Notes under the pieces: generated by a model | What the model was told of the DNA's origin: nothing | Seen by the model: only the letters and a program-made list of their open reading frames with translations | The model's database searches: none | Position numbers and translations under genes: made by a program | Part shown: piece by piece, positions 11,640 to 23,929 of the stretch | Numbering within the stretch: position 1 is the stretch's first letter | Layout of the letters: each line of letters begins with the position of its first letter | DNA from: Sinonovacula constricta | Lineage: Eukaryota > Mollusca > Bivalvia > Cardiida > Solecurtidae | Reading direction: 5' to 3' | DNA: 64,000 nt | NCBI GenBank assembly: GCA_007844125.1 | Contig: CM017567.1 | Location: 36,196,569 to 36,260,568 of the forward strand

Positions 11640-14380
11640 TTAATAAATCACAATATAATACACATGTATGTTATGCGTCTATACATTAAAATTTAATGTA
11701 ACATTTTAATTAATGCAAGTAAACTGTGAAGACCTTGAAGAAATGACCATGTATATTATCAATAACATTAGGTTTACGAGAAAAAGCCTGCTTGTATAAT
11801 CCAATGTTCCACTGGATAACAATTAGACAATGCATAAATGAGACTTGTCTTTAATAATTGCGCTGTTTTTATTGTCTTTATGTGCATTATTAAAGCCAAT
11901 TATTCAAAATAATGAATACTATAAACAAATTAAGTTGAACATTTTTAGTTAGTTCTCGGTAGATGTTATAAAGTAGAATTTCGTGCATCCATTTAATACG
12001 TTTAAGTAGTTTTCCAGAGTAATGCAAAAACAACATTAATAATTTCTGTTCAATTAAAAACAGGCTTAATTAGTTTTTACCAACCATTTAAACGAATTTC
12101 TTCGTAAATCTTGTAAAACAATTTATGTCACATTAAACATAATATTAATGCACTTGCGTTAATATGCCATATATTATCTAAGCTCAGAATAAACTAGCGG
12201 TTATTGAATAAGCTTGGATACTTTCTGTAAAATATTTGTGTTTTAGGCAGGTTCAAATGTGTTGAAAGAATTTCAAGCTGTCTGGCCTTAATTTGTTTTG
12301 GATAAAATGAATGTCATTTTTGCACGCAGCAAAATTAGCTTATATAAAAATAAATACTGATGGAATTTTCGTTGCTGTGAAATAGTCTGTCCTAAATTGC
12401 CTTATGTAAATTACATTATCCTAGATTTATATTAGAATATTTAGAATATTGACCTACACCGGTATAATGTGTCTTTATTATACTCATATTTTCATTTTAA
12501 TAATTGCGAGATTGCAAAACTATGCTAAACTTCATTTTCTCTACGGATTGTTATAACAGTATACAAAATCGGTTGGACATACGCTAGTATCGCTCACAGG
12601 ATAGAAAAGCCCAAGAATATAACAGCCCTTGTGGAATATCTTTCACTATCTCTCGTGCGTTATTTCACGTGGATTAAGGACTTCATATTGTTAAAATTAC
12701 TCGTTTATGTTACGTTTGCTGGTGTTATCTGCATTAAACAAACATAAAAGATTCAGAAATATTTACCCATTGATACATCTTGGTAAAATATTCATAAATT
12801 CTAATTCTAATCTCATGATAGGTTATTTTCGACTTATTTTTATAAACCTTTGTTGCAAGTCTGGTTTAGTGATAAATATATCTTTAGTTAAAAAGGGAAA
12901 TGCACATAAGGTTTAATGGTAAAAATGATCGCAAGTAACGTTTCATAATGTTTGGCCAATTTCCAACCGCTTTTTTCTTTCTTTTGCGAATGTAGAAACA
13001 ACAATAACAAAATAAAGAAAATAAGTACTTACTCAGCTGCAGAAAGCAATCTTAGTTTAGATCAAACGTAAGTAAAAGCACATGCTCTTATGCAAGTTGA
13101 TGATACAAGGGCATTAGTTTATTCGTGTTATATAATTGAAAGAAGCACTATTGTTGTTACTCAATGTTTCTTTGTATTTCACACAGGTTATAAACACACG
13201 AGAACACAATAAACCTTAGAACTTGTAAAGTATGAGCGTTTAATGAATGTCTTGATTCTGACAAGAAATAGTGACAAGAAATAATGTCTAAAATATAACC
13301 CTGGGTGATATTAAAGCAACTGTCAGCAGTTTTCCCTTTATGTTATTCTAATTATCACCAACAAACAACAAACACATATTATTATATTTTTAACTATTTT
13401 AAGTAAAAAAGCGTAAATGCTGCAATTTTCCGTTTATTTCACGAACTTAAAGCATTCATGTTTTTGAGCTTTTTTTTCAACTCTTTCGTGATACCATGTC
13501 ATTTTCCAAGACCCTCCAATAATTAATTAATGTAAACTGAAGCTGTAAAGTTTTATGGTCACTAAAACTTACCTTATTTCTTCGCTGACATTAAACAGAC
13601 ATAAATAACTCATAATGATGCCATTAATCACTACAGGAAGATCCACAAAGCTACTACATTAATTTCTACGGCCTATGAAGGATTGGTGTGTTAGTAAGAT
13701 TATTACTAGTGCCAGAAAGCTTGTCAGAATAATGTCGAAAGTTTGTAACACACGGATCAACTGTACTGAGCAACAAAAAATAATAACAACACTAATATAT
13801 AAATCTCTGTCATAGGCATTTTCATGTATACAAGCCGTAACAAGAAATTGAAAAATCTATAAAAATCCATCAACGCCATTGTTTCTTGCAATTATGACCA
13901 TATTTCTCCAAGAAATGTCTACTACGACTTAATTATAGATCTAGATCTAAATTATGTCGTTATTTTAATAAGTGATTTTATTAAGCTATTTGAAGAAGGG
14001 ATCTACCAGTGCCGATGTTTGCCGATATCGGAGGTGATTATTTACGAAATTTATATATAGCCACCTTTACAAAAGTGAAGACCAGAATTATTCAGTTGCG
14101 TGTTCATAAAACCTTATATATTCAATGATGAGAAATTATAATGTAACAAAATATTAAATAATTTCTTTGTGTTTTGTGACTCTTTTCAGAATGATAAGTG
14201 CCAGTTACACGGTTTAAAATCATAATCAAAGCTTTTTTGAGATTTGTTTAATATTAGTTCAATGAAATGCTTTGTTTAAAACCTACATGTAGCATTGATT
14301 TACGGTTCCTTCGGATTAAGTCGTTGTAATAGTCTATGTACTTTTAAACAGCGACATCATTTCACATAGAATGTTTAAAC
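11640..14380. other. Intergenic sequence, no gene recognised
   Basis: The sequence is AT-rich, with no coding frame above 70 codons and no recognisable domain. TAGATCTAGATCTA at 13937-13950 is a small palindromic cluster. No tRNA or conserved non-coding RNA was recognised. Confidence 0.4.
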
Positions 14381-15233
14381 AAGAAAATATGAGTCCTATG
14401 AGTGTTGCAACATATATTAAAATTGAAATGGTACATATTTACATGCCAGTTAGTTGTTATAAGCGCAGGTACTCTAAAAGGATAAAGGTAATACAGTATA
14501 GAGCAAACCCAACAGTAACCGCCATGAAATGGTCAGTTGGAACATAGGTCTACTGGTGTGCTTTTACCATTTCTGAACAGCTCTAACAGCAGGACAACAA
14601 GAAATGCATGCTATCGAATGGACAGAAAATGTGACAAAGTGCTTAATCCCACTTTTACTGCTACATCAAAAAGAAGCATAAAGAAGCTAACACTTATTAT
14701 TCGCACGTCTTTTAATATCAGCCAATTCGCGCATGATGTCATTTGTTTGATCAAAACCAAATTTGTCACATTTACAGCCTGGTATTTGACGGAAGCTAAA
14801 CTGAGATAAATTTACAAAAAAAAAAAAAAAAGAATTTACAAGTTTATCTAATTTATCAAAATTATTTACTTTGTTGTTGATGCCATTATAATTATAATGA
14901 TATATGTTTTTTTCCTTTTTCAAAAAGATAATCCTACAGAAATACGTCAGAAATTTATAACTAATGATCGATGCTTCCCTATTGTCTAATTTTATGGCGC
15001 AATAAACCAATAATTACCAAGATACAGAAAGGAAATTTACCCATTGAACAAATTATTTGTTACTCTGTTCCTTTCGTTACTCTGGCGATCTAGATTAAGA
15101 AACAATCTAATTAGTGGCATAATTCGAGATTGTTTTTGTCTGCTAAAACCAAACGTTTGCCTTGCACTTCTGTTCAAACAGTGTTATCATGTCACGAGAT
15201 GAACGCCTGTTGCAATGCATTTCTCAAGCAATT
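14350..15233 (+). repeat. Duplicated segment, left half (partner 18140-18740)
   Basis: Both copies start with R1. They then share ACTCT(G/A)TTCC, GGC(G/A)ATC-x-AG-x-TAA-AAAC, TGATTCGAG/AATTCGAG, TGTTCAAA and finally TCACGAGA-GAA-G-CTG, ending at TCTCAAGCAATT (15222-15233 and 18729-18740). The right half of this copy resumes at about 17170, on the far side of a LINE insertion. Confidence 0.75.
14385..14660 (+). repeat. R1 dispersed repeat copy
   Basis: It carries GTCCTATGAGTGTTGCAACA, AGAGCAAACCCAACAGTAAC, GGTCAGTTGGAACATAGGTC and CTACTGGTGTGCTTTTACC. It is diverged more than the 18165 and 26655 copies. It heads the duplicated block described at 14350-15233. Confidence 0.7.
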
Positions 15234-15743
15234 AAAAATCTGCTAGTAAAACGATTAGAATACGTTTTCATTTGTTCATTAATAGGCTGCCCTGATTTAT
15301 GGTACAATCAAGAACATATTAACAACAGTAACATACTGCAGGAAATTAAACAAATCTTAATAGATCAATATAAACAAAACTGGCATGATAGCCTTCAGCA
15401 TTCAAATAAAGGAACTATATACGGTAGTTTCAAAACATCGCTTGAACTAGAACACTATTTTTTTGTTTTAAGCAAACACCAGTCATTAAAGATGTTCAAA
15501 TTCCGCACAGCGAATCATAGACTCCCGGTCGAAACAGGCAGATATGAAGGAACACCATTACAGGACAGAAAGTGTACTCTCTGTAACACAGCTTCTATTG
15601 GTGATGAAAATCACTACTTACTGTATTGCCATTATTTTAATGAACAACGCGAAAAATTCTTAGGCCCAATTTTATCAAATAATACTTCAATACTAGAACT
15701 CCCAGCATTTTACAACAAGTTAGTAAATTCCTCAACTGTATAA
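15234..15743 (+). pseudogene. LINE ORF2 C-terminal tail (reverse transcriptase polyprotein)
   Basis: The frame is open from 15147 to the stop at 15741, but the part before 15234 is host flank. The element-derived part encodes NWHDSL..., then LKMFKFRTANHRLPVETGRY, then CTLCN, GDENHYLLYC and EQREKFL. This order, R-x-x-NH-x-LP-x-E-x-GRY followed by a Cys-x2-Cys...His-x4-Cys knuckle, is the usual C-terminal end of many animal non-LTR retrotransposon ORF2 proteins, downstream of the reverse transcriptase domain. Endonuclease and polymerase domains are missing, so it cannot be autonomous. The open frame is intact for about 170 codons, suggesting moderate age. Confidence 0.75.
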
Positions 15744-16699
15744 TGACTACAGATTTTATCAGAACCCGATAAACTAAACCTAAGTCACATACTCATCTCT
15801 TGCCAACAAAGAGTAACAAATAGAACACACGCGTTGTACCAATGTCTTGGAACAACGGGATTTACACGATTTACGCGATTTACGCCTTACTTACCTTATA
15901 TTGATATAGTAACCCAGTTAACTTCTTGAACCATTGAGACTTACAGCGCCCGTAAGGTTCTAAAATTTACCATGCCGTTATTGCTAAATAGCTGCTAGCT
16001 GTTAACTATTTATATATGTATATCTCATCGATACATAGCACTTTCATATTTGTTAAACATGGATTTATGTAAATTATTGCTGTATCGAATTAACATTATC
16101 GTTCTTTATTGTACATGGCACAATGTATTGAATAGTATTTATTAAATGTATTGAAGGGTATTGTACTATGCACACATATCGATGTCCAAATTGTTGTGTA
16201 CGATTGATAAAGATTTGTAAGTTGAATGTAAATCGCGCTAATTAGAACTGAATAGATATACTACTTTAACATACAACTGCATTATAATAACACTGGCTGT
16301 AACATTCCTAGAGTTAGTTGAGGACAGAGAAAGAAGACAGAAAATTAAAAATAAATCTATCACATTTACCTTAAATATAATTTAACATTTAATCCAAAAG
16401 CGACTTTTTTTCTTCGATACAAGTATCAATCTTTGCTGTTATGGCCAGTCTCGGGTTTCTTGACTCTCGCTTTCGCTCAAGATACCCGGTGAGGCCATAC
16501 AGTGTACACAGCCAGTGTCATCCGAGGGTATTGCTGTGGTAGAATCACACAGAATGTCACGGTACCAATGGGTCACCAAATCAAGCTGTAGCTTCGGATA
16601 GCCTCCGTGGTTTTGGTGAGTCTACTCAACTTCTGATCACGAAAGTACAGCTAGCGATTCAAATGACCTTTTTCTTGCTGCATGCACATATATTGTGTA

Positions 16700-16836
16700 T
16701 AGAGCAAGAATTTGTTTCTCCCACAGCAACGACATACCCAATAATTTAACAAAATTATTATTATTAATATTAATATCGTATCTCCCACAGCAACGACATA
16801 CCCAATAATTAAAAAAAAATATTATTGTTATTACTA

Positions 16837-16879
<43 letters not shown>

Positions 16880-16890
16880 TTTATTTTTTT
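16700..16890. repeat. 67-bp tandem duplication next to a (TTA)n microsatellite
   Basis: TCTCCCACAGCAACGACATA followed by CCCAATAATT occurs at 16717 and again at 16784. An A/T-rich (TTA)n tract follows at about 16838-16880, then T-rich degenerate sequence to about 16935. Confidence 0.85.
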
Positions 16891-17169
16891 TATTTTATTA
16901 TTTTTTTTTATTATTATTACTATTTTTTTTTTAAATTATTATCCTAAAAAACTGTTGCTCATTTCCAATTTACCTAATTACGTTTTCCACATCGCCCCTT
17001 ACTTCAAATATTACTAAGCATTCTATCCTTAAAAAAGATTCATACTCTAAATGTTGTACTCACCTCTGATAACCCATCTTTGTTTGTATTGTATAATTCT
17101 CCATGATGTATACTTTGTATACTTGGAAGAAATAAAGATATGTTCTGTTCTGTTCTGTTCAATAAAATT

Positions 17170-17345
17170 GTTTACTTATGTACATTTAACTTCGTTGTGG
17201 TTTGTGTTTGAAAATACGAAAGGGAGTTAGCAAATTGCCTTGTCAACATAAGACGACGACTACTAGACAAATCTGCAAAGCACAGCAGAAACACGTACGT
17301 TAAAGGCCATCACTGCTATCAATTCACAGTCAAAACAACCTATTC
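17170..17345 (+). repeat. Duplicated segment, right half (partner 18790-18945)
   Basis: Shared phrases are GCGTTGT/TCGTTGT, GAAAA(T)AC, GCAAATTGC-x-TGTCAACAT, CAGCAGAAAC and TCAAAACAACCTATT, in the same order and spacing as in the partner. Together with 14350-15233 this reconstitutes one copy of a tandemly duplicated segment split by the LINE. Confidence 0.75.
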
Positions 17346-18139
17346 AAGACAATAACAAACAATACACTTTCATGGGTTTTCAAGCCAAAAATACTTTCTG
17401 GATTCTTGTACAATCTACAAAAATCACATCAACGTCAGCTGTGTCTTTTAATTAGAGTTATAAAGCATGGATTGATTTCTCTAGGCAAAGTTTAAACAAC
17501 GAGACGTAATCAAAGGTCTTAAGTAGTATTACGTATACTTTAAATTCTTCCTAAGAGAAGCACATGTGCTGTCTGTCTTAATATTTATAATTTGAAACTA
17601 TTTGATGACGTACTCTACATAATGGGCATGCTTCTATGTGCCAATCAGGGTTGCTTTCATAAATATCACAAAAGTTCATGTGAAAACCAGTTTTTTTTTT
17701 GCATTAACGTGAAACGTTACATATTGTATTATATCAAATATAGCCACTTCAATGCTAAAATATTCGAACAATTTCTTTTTGTCCTCTTTTTCAGTCTTCT
17801 CATGGTGACCTCTGCGAATTTTACTGCTTATAATTTTAACCAAAGCTAATATTTCAGAAGAAAATATGCAAAATATCAGTTAAGTGCTCGAAATGAAATA
17901 AAATATTTTTAAAAATATTTTAAAACTTGATTTAAGCATTGATATAACATAATTTGTTGATAAAGCAATGTAGTTTTAAACAGTTTTACTGCTATATCTA
18001 TTTCATCTCATGCCAATTGTAAAACAAAGAAATGTATACAATAAACGTCAGAAAGCTTTATCTAATGATCACTTATCCATTATGGTTCACGAGTGTTCAA
18101 TTTTCTGATACAATAACACGAATAACTATGAAGTTGCAG
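17346..18139. other. Spacer between the duplicated segments
   Basis: An 85-codon open frame at 17592-17849 (+) is AT-rich and unrecognised. Nothing else was identified. Confidence 0.35.
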
Positions 18140-18945
18140 AAAGGTCATTTTCATTCAAGAATAAGAATATATTACAAAGTCTTATAAGCATTGCAACATA
18201 TACCAGACTCCGACAAGGCAAAGAACAAAGGTATTTCACATGCCAACTAAGCGAAAAGTAAGAACAAATTTGTGATGAGTCATTTAACAAAAAGAGCAAA
18301 CCCGACAGTTACCGCCTTGGAACGGTCAGTCGGCAATATAGACCGACTGGGGTGCTTAAACCGGTTTTACAGAGCTCTAACCTCACACTTTCTGACGAGT
18401 TTCTCAAATGCAAGCAATGAAGAGAAAAACGATCTATTTGAATACAAAATGTCCAAGCGCTGATATTTTCTATAAGTTATGACGAAAGTAGTGACGTCAT
18501 TGAAAAAATTGTCCACATAGTGTTTAGAAAAGAATATGGTATTATTTCGATTTGAACAACTACACAAAATATGTTTTGTTTACTCTATTCCCAGGCAATC
18601 GAGGCTAAAAAACTGAACAATAAATGTCATGATTCGAGCCTGTCTCATGTATGCATAAGCGTCCACTGTTGTTCAAAAATGGTACCATTCCAATCATTTC
18701 ACGAGACGAAGGTCTGCTTCAATTTACATCTCAAGCAATTGCAATCGGAAACAAGAAAAAAAGCAGTTTAATTTGTTCCGTAATGAAATATTTTATCAAT
18801 GTGTATTGAAATGCGTTGTTATTTGTTTTCGAAAACACCAAACGGCGATGGCAAATTGCTCTGTCAACATTGGGTAAAGGCTAATGGAAAAATGTGCAGA
18901 GTACAGCAGAAACTCAATACAATATCAAAACAACCTATTTCACAA
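18140..18945 (+). repeat. Duplicated segment, uninterrupted copy
   Basis: This copy holds R1 at its start and runs without the LINE. TCTCAAGCAATT at 18729-18740 is followed after about 50 bases by the block matching 17190. It serves as the empty-site reference for the LINE. No gene product is recognised in it. Confidence 0.75.
18165..18500 (+). repeat. R1 dispersed repeat copy, well preserved
   Basis: It carries GCAACATATACCAGACTCCG, AAAGGTATTTCACATGCCAA, GAGTCATTTAACAAAAAGAG, the ACCGCCTTGGAACGGTCAGT core and GACCGACTGGGGTGCTTAAA. It continues through TCTCAAATGCAAGCAATGA and CCAAGCGCTGATATTTT to ATAAGTTATGACGAAAG. It is the most complete long form together with the minus-strand copy at 20275. 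Confidence 0.85.
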
Positions 18946-19084
18946 TTTGACAACATTAAAACAACAAAAGCACCGTTGTTCTCATAGTAGCGGATAGGAC
19001 TGACAAATGTTATTTGTTGTGACAAATTAGAGTTAACTTTGTATATGTTATGCATATATTAACAAGAAATTATTTCTAACTGCA

Positions 19085-19200
19085 AAAGACCAGACTGGCA
19101 TGCGTAAACTTGGTTTGTGGAGCATTCAAACCCCTCATACCCTGACAGGTAAACAGTGTTAATACAAGATCATATGAAAGTGGGACAACTGACAGTAAAC
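19085..19200 (+). repeat. R1 fragment
   Basis: GACCAGACTGGCATGCGTAA, ACTTGGTTTGTGGAGCATTC and GAAAGTGGGACAACTGAC match the 3' half of the R1 extension seen at 4200 and 7690. Confidence 0.6.
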
Positions 19201-20270
19201 ACCTTAATCAGGTGTTGCAAAGTGAAAATAATATTTAATTTACAAACAGTATAACAATAAAAGTAATACATGTTCAAAATTTTATAATAAGAACAGTTTT
19301 CCTTAATGGTCGTATAACTAATGTGAAGAGTCTTCTTTCGTCGTCTCATTTGCGTATTCAGGTTCTTCCGTGCTAGTTTTCTTATTTTTGCAAAAATGGT
19401 CGGTTTTTAGAAATACTGAGGAATCGTTAGTCTCTGTTACATGCCCTAATAAATGACATGTATCTGTTGATATCCAATGTATAACAACAAATTTAATTCT
19501 CAAAATGATATTAAATTTCAAATTGGTTACATAAACTTAGATGAATGTAAAACGAACATTTTGTGCAAATTCTTGTTTCATTTACCATCTAACTCAGCGA
19601 CCAAATCTACTTACCGCGTTTGTTTGATGCGTATTTATTATTTGTAAATGGTTTCCCTAACAACGTCCTCTATTTCTGAGCCGTAGATACAATTTAATTT
19701 GCGTTTTATCTTAGAAAAGTGGCATCATAATGGAAATGTCATTTACTGCAAAAAAGTTTGCTTACATGTTCGACCGTTCGTTTTAGCTACTTAGTTAATA
19801 AAAACAAGATATAACATATATTAAGTTAAGACTCCTCCCTGTGATTCTGAATAAAACTTTCTAGGAAACACGTCTTTAGTAGCACAACACTTATTTAAAT
19901 CCAGAGCTACGTTTCTGACAATTGTATTAAAGCATGAACAATGTGTTATTTTCTTTTAACCTTATTCGTGTTGTTACAGTTAAAGATTTTAGCAGTGTAA
20001 GATTTGCTGCTGCACCAATTATGTACAAATTAACTATATTAACTCTTGTAATTAAAGTTTTATTGATATTGCTTTAAGAAACTGTGACATGGTCGACAAT
20101 TAGGTGCAGCATTTGCAAGTTCAATTCAATTTGCAATTGTGAATTCTTGACAAATTAGATGGAGGATGTAAATGTGTATTCTTGATTCGAAAAGTTAATT
20201 TCATTTACAATTTTGTCAATCAGTTTTCTGTAGGGTTTCTTATCAAAATAATACCTTTCTCTCTTCTAAA
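19201..20270. other. Intergenic sequence, nothing recognised
   Basis: AT-rich with short open frames only; no motif or repeat was identified. Confidence 0.4.
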
Positions 20271-20274
20271 TACT

Positions 20275-20605
20275 CTGTGGGCATTATCTTTCGTCATAAC
20301 TTATCAAACAAAACGTCAGCGCTTGGACTCTTATTCAAATGGATCAGTTTTCTTATTAATGCTTGCATTCGAGAAACCCATCAGGAAGTGCGAGGTTAGA
20401 GCAAAACCGGTTAAAGCACCCCTGTCGGTCCATATTTCCGACTGACCGTTCCAAGGCGGTAACTGTCGGGTTTGCTCTTATTGTTAAATGAGCGTTTGTT
20501 CTCACTTTTACACTTGGCGTGCATGTGGAAACCTTGGTCCTGTGTCTTTTCATTTTTTGTATATGTTGCAATATTCATAGGACTTTGTCTTATATATTCT
20601 TATTC
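20275..20605 (-). repeat. R1 dispersed repeat copy, minus strand
   Basis: On the minus strand it reads as the 18165 copy does, from GTCCTATGAATATTGCAACA through the core to CCAAGCGCTGACGTTTTG. It shares an almost identical stretch of about 190 bases with the copy at 21541, so the two are recent relatives. Confidence 0.85.
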
Positions 20606-21335
20606 TAATTATTTCATTCCATTTCTATAGTAGTCTACATAGTTATTATGAATTATTAATAATCAAACTTTAACAAAATTGTACGGGATTATGGATACCT
20701 TTAATTTGTTTCACAATATTTTAAATCATAAAAAACTGACACGGCCAATTGGAAACTGTGACTTCAATATTTAATAATTGTCCGCTTTGTGTGGTCGTGT
20801 GTACGATTTGCTCTCTTTTCATAAAGATTGTATTTAAAAATATTTATCTTAAGCAATGTTTGATATTGTCCGAAATTGGGTCCCGGACCAGAACATAAAG
20901 TAATCTCAGTTTCTGTCTTCAAAATAAACTGGGTTTCGATAAAAGTAATGACTATATAAATTCAAAAGAGGGAATTAATACTTAATTTGTCATTTTTATT
21001 TGCCAGGATGGATCAAGCAGGAAGTTTATGGCAAAGAGGGTGTAAGTCATATTTAGCCTAGATATTTCTTCACGACAACAAATTTCAAGGTTTGTTTTTA
21101 AATTAAAACCATCCTTTAATAAACCAAAATTATGTACTGACATATAAATATAAATGTTAGATATAAACGTCAATGTTTTAAAAAGGTACTTTTTCTCTGT
21201 CAATTTCAAATTTAAGAGCCCATACATTTATCAGTGATAAGGCATGGCTGACTTTTTCTTTATTCCAAATTATTTTTTGTGCCCCGAAGAATTAAGCACA
21301 TTTTATTATTTTATGCCACAAACCAGTGTAAACTT
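20606..21335. other. Intergenic sequence, nothing recognised
   Basis: Only short open frames were seen (81 codons at 20982-21227, minus), with no domain. Confidence 0.4.
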
Positions 21336-21339
21336 GACA

Positions 21340-21895
21340 TTTGATGTAAATATCTACACTCCAGAGTATTGAAAAACGAAAAGGTGTTTGTGTTTTTCAA
21401 CTGGATTATAACCCATGGAAGTTTATGTACATTGAATGCGTAGTTTAAATACAAGGCAATGTTAAACGCACAGTTTCATCCTCACAAATGTGTCTGCGGA
21501 AAATAATTTCTAGTGCGCTTGAGCTGATACGAATGACTTGGACTCTTATTCAAATGGATCAGTTTTCTTATCAATGCTTGCATTCGAGAAACCCATCAGG
21601 AAGTGCGAGGTTAGAGCAAAACCGGTTTAAGCACCCCTGTCGGTCCATATTTTCGACTGACCGTTCCAAGGCGGTAACTGTCGGGTTTGCTCTTATTGTT
21701 AAATGAGCGTTTGTTCTCATTTTTACACTGGTCCTGTATCTTTTTGATGTAAATATCTATCCTCCAGAGTATTGAAAACGAAAAGGTGTTTGTGTTTTTC
21801 AACTGGATTATAACCCATGGAAGTTTATGTACATTGAATGCGTCGTTTAAGTACAATGCAATGTTAAACGCACAGTTTCATCCTATCAAATGTGT
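21340..21895. repeat. ~150-bp direct repeats flanking an R1 copy
   Basis: GATGTAAATATCTACACTCC at 21341 recurs, with two changes, at 21744. The match continues through GTATTGAAAA-CGAAAAGGTG, CAACTGGATTATAACCCATG, GTTTATGTACATTGAATGCG and CACAGTTTCATCCT. The near-identity over about 150 bases indicates a recent duplication. Confidence 0.9.
21535..21735 (-). repeat. R1 dispersed repeat copy, minus strand
   Basis: CTTGGACTCTTATTCAAATG, CAATGCTTGCATTCGAGAAA, GGAAGTGCGAGGTTAGAGCA and the core reversed (CCGTTCCAAGGCGGTAACTG) match 20325-20515 almost base for base. It ends at the TTTTTACACTGGTCCTG stretch, just before the second flanking direct repeat. Confidence 0.85.
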
Positions 21896-22239
21896 CTGTA
21901 CATGTCAGTACATAAAACGGCTGACGTTTGTAAATTGAATTTAAACATTTTGTCTCTTCGTTAGTAGAAAAATAGTTGCGTATATCTAACCATTGGCAAC
22001 TGTTACTTAAACATTATGTTGTGAATTATGACAACCGAGAGAATTGGAAATAGAAATTATTCCACCATATTTATAAAGACTCCATTATTCAAATCGGAAA
22101 TTATTTCTATTTGAACATATTTAATACAGTTGAGAGATATTCAAGACATGCATATATAGTCAACAATACAATACTAAATGCTCTCCAACTTTCCAATCAT
22201 CATAACAAATAATTTGGGAACGTATTGTACAATGTGTGG
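21896..22239. other. Intergenic sequence, nothing recognised
   Basis: No repeat or coding signal was seen. Confidence 0.4.
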
Positions 22240-22700
22240 GCCAAGGCTAATTATAAACATATTTGATTAAAATATAGTTTGTTAAAATACGCAAAAAGTG
22301 CATGGATGTTTGGGCTACACAAAAGACACCATACATGCCATAGAAATAAATAAAATAATGAAATGTCCTTTTCTTTGTCTAGAAAAGATTAAACTCCACT
22401 AAAGCATCTATTTGCAAAGGCATACTTTACGTGGTTCACCTCAAAGTTTTGATTGTGTTATAAGTTTATAGACATAGGTCTAGAGTATAAGTAATTGTCT
22501 CAAAAAGATTTCTAAAGTATTGACAGTAAAATACAAACTTGCTTAAGGCATATGATTTGAAAATACAGTTTCTGGCTTGCAGTAAATTGTTAATAAATTT
22601 TATATACATTTCCTTAGATTTACAAAATAAACTAGGCGGGTAATGAAAAACTATTATACACACATAAGAAGCCCGTGCCATTTCCGAAGACGTCAAACCG
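22240..22700 (+). repeat. Old duplicated segment (partner 27780-28200)
   Basis: Shared ordered phrases are GTTTGGGCTACAC (22309 and 27845), ATAAAATAATGAAATG (22349 and 27908), AAACTCCACT/TAACTCCACT, AGTATTG near 22517 and 28072, and the GGCTTGCAGTAAATTGTTAA / GGCTTTAAGTAGATTGTTAT pair near 22572 and 28138. Orientation is the same. No coding frame is conserved between them. Confidence 0.65.
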
Positions 22701-23925
22701 CGTGACACTTAAATCAGACATTCTGCGTTTAGCCACATCGTGTGCACATGCTGAAAAATCCACAACTGTAAAATATTTATGATAAATAATAAAACAGTTT
22801 GCAATAAGACTTCTTCGCTTTAGTATAAAAGATTGCGTAAAATCTCAACCAAAATATAAAAATGTACGCGGTTTTCATGTGAAATGCCTTTTACTCTTAG
22901 AGCAATGAGTTAAATAACCACTCGTCTATTGATGTTTTCCACTGCAAAATCATGCCAGTTACTGTAATGGTTGACAAAGGACTCTCGTTTTACTCATAGC
23001 TTTATAAAGATGTAATATTATTTCCAAGGCTTACAAATTGCGATTATTCAATACATGATAAAAATTACAGATATGTATTTATTTTTCGATGAAATACAGA
23101 CATAGGTGAAGACTAAAATAGGTAAATGCCGGGTTTTGAGAGGCCATTAAATATAAAACACTGTCTGGAATATATATTATTGTACGTACAAAATATGAGA
23201 GAAGACAATCATGTACATTTCAAACTTTCTTCCTTGTTATAAACGTTTAACCCTTAAAATTAATTCAGAGTCTAAAGACAATTGATGAAATACAGCGAAT
23301 GAAACATTTGAAATATAACTTTGGAACTTAACTAATAACACAACTATTTACATTATTCTTTCTACATGCATATATGGAGATTGCGAACGTGACATGGTTT
23401 CTCAATACAAATTTCCGGCCATGTGATTAAATTACAGTTCAAGAAACTTATTCCAGATTATGGCGATTATATTTGTGTTCTACAGAACCAAACGATTACA
23501 AACACTATGATCAACGTCCAAAGATGTTTTCAGTGATCCTAGGTCATTTTTAATCCACTGGACCTACTTTATAATGTACCAATCCATTTATGATTCTAAA
23601 GAAGAAAAATATTGGCATAATAATCGGTATCGATATAAAACTGAAAATCATATATTCACAGCCCATACTCACTTCTTTTAACAATTCATACAAATAAAGA
23701 CCCTTAAAAGAGACACGTTCCAAATAACGTATCAGAACAGAGTCAACCATTTGGAAAACGTTGATAAACAAAATCCGATAGCTTTGATTTGTTTGTCATT
23801 GACATTTATTTTCAAAGTCAACAAAAACGTTATAGAACATGTGTGTTACTAACCTTAATACACAGAAAACATTTTCTAGAAAACCTCGTAAAAATCACAT
23901 AACCTTCTTTTTTGTTTTAGAAATA
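22701..23925. other. Intergenic sequence, nothing recognised
   Basis: Open frames are short; the 73-codon minus-strand frame at 23550-23771 is hydrophobic but has no recognised motif. Confidence 0.4.
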
Positions 23926-23929
23926 CATT

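Larger units (their letters stand above)
15234..17160 (+). mobile_element. 5'-truncated LINE insertion, (TGTTC)4 tail
   Basis: Comparison with the paralogous block at 18741-18790 shows about 1.93 kb of extra sequence here. It begins just after CAAGCAATT and ends after AATAAAGATA followed by exactly four TGTTC units at 17141-17160. Tandem 3' tails and 5' truncation are characteristic of target-primed insertion of some non-LTR retrotransposons. The element contains the coding tail at 15234-15743, a long 3' region, and a later internal duplication with a TTA microsatellite. Its clade was not determined. Confidence 0.7.

Noticed and set aside
11018..11696. Ser-Leu, Arg-Glu and Thr-His rich frames
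   Set aside because: Translations of the G/GT and GA microsatellites.
14687..15010. 107-codon minus-strand frame
   Set aside because: It includes a poly-A run read as poly-Phe, overlaps an R1 copy and a duplicated segment, and its counterpart at 18.4-18.5 kb is not open.
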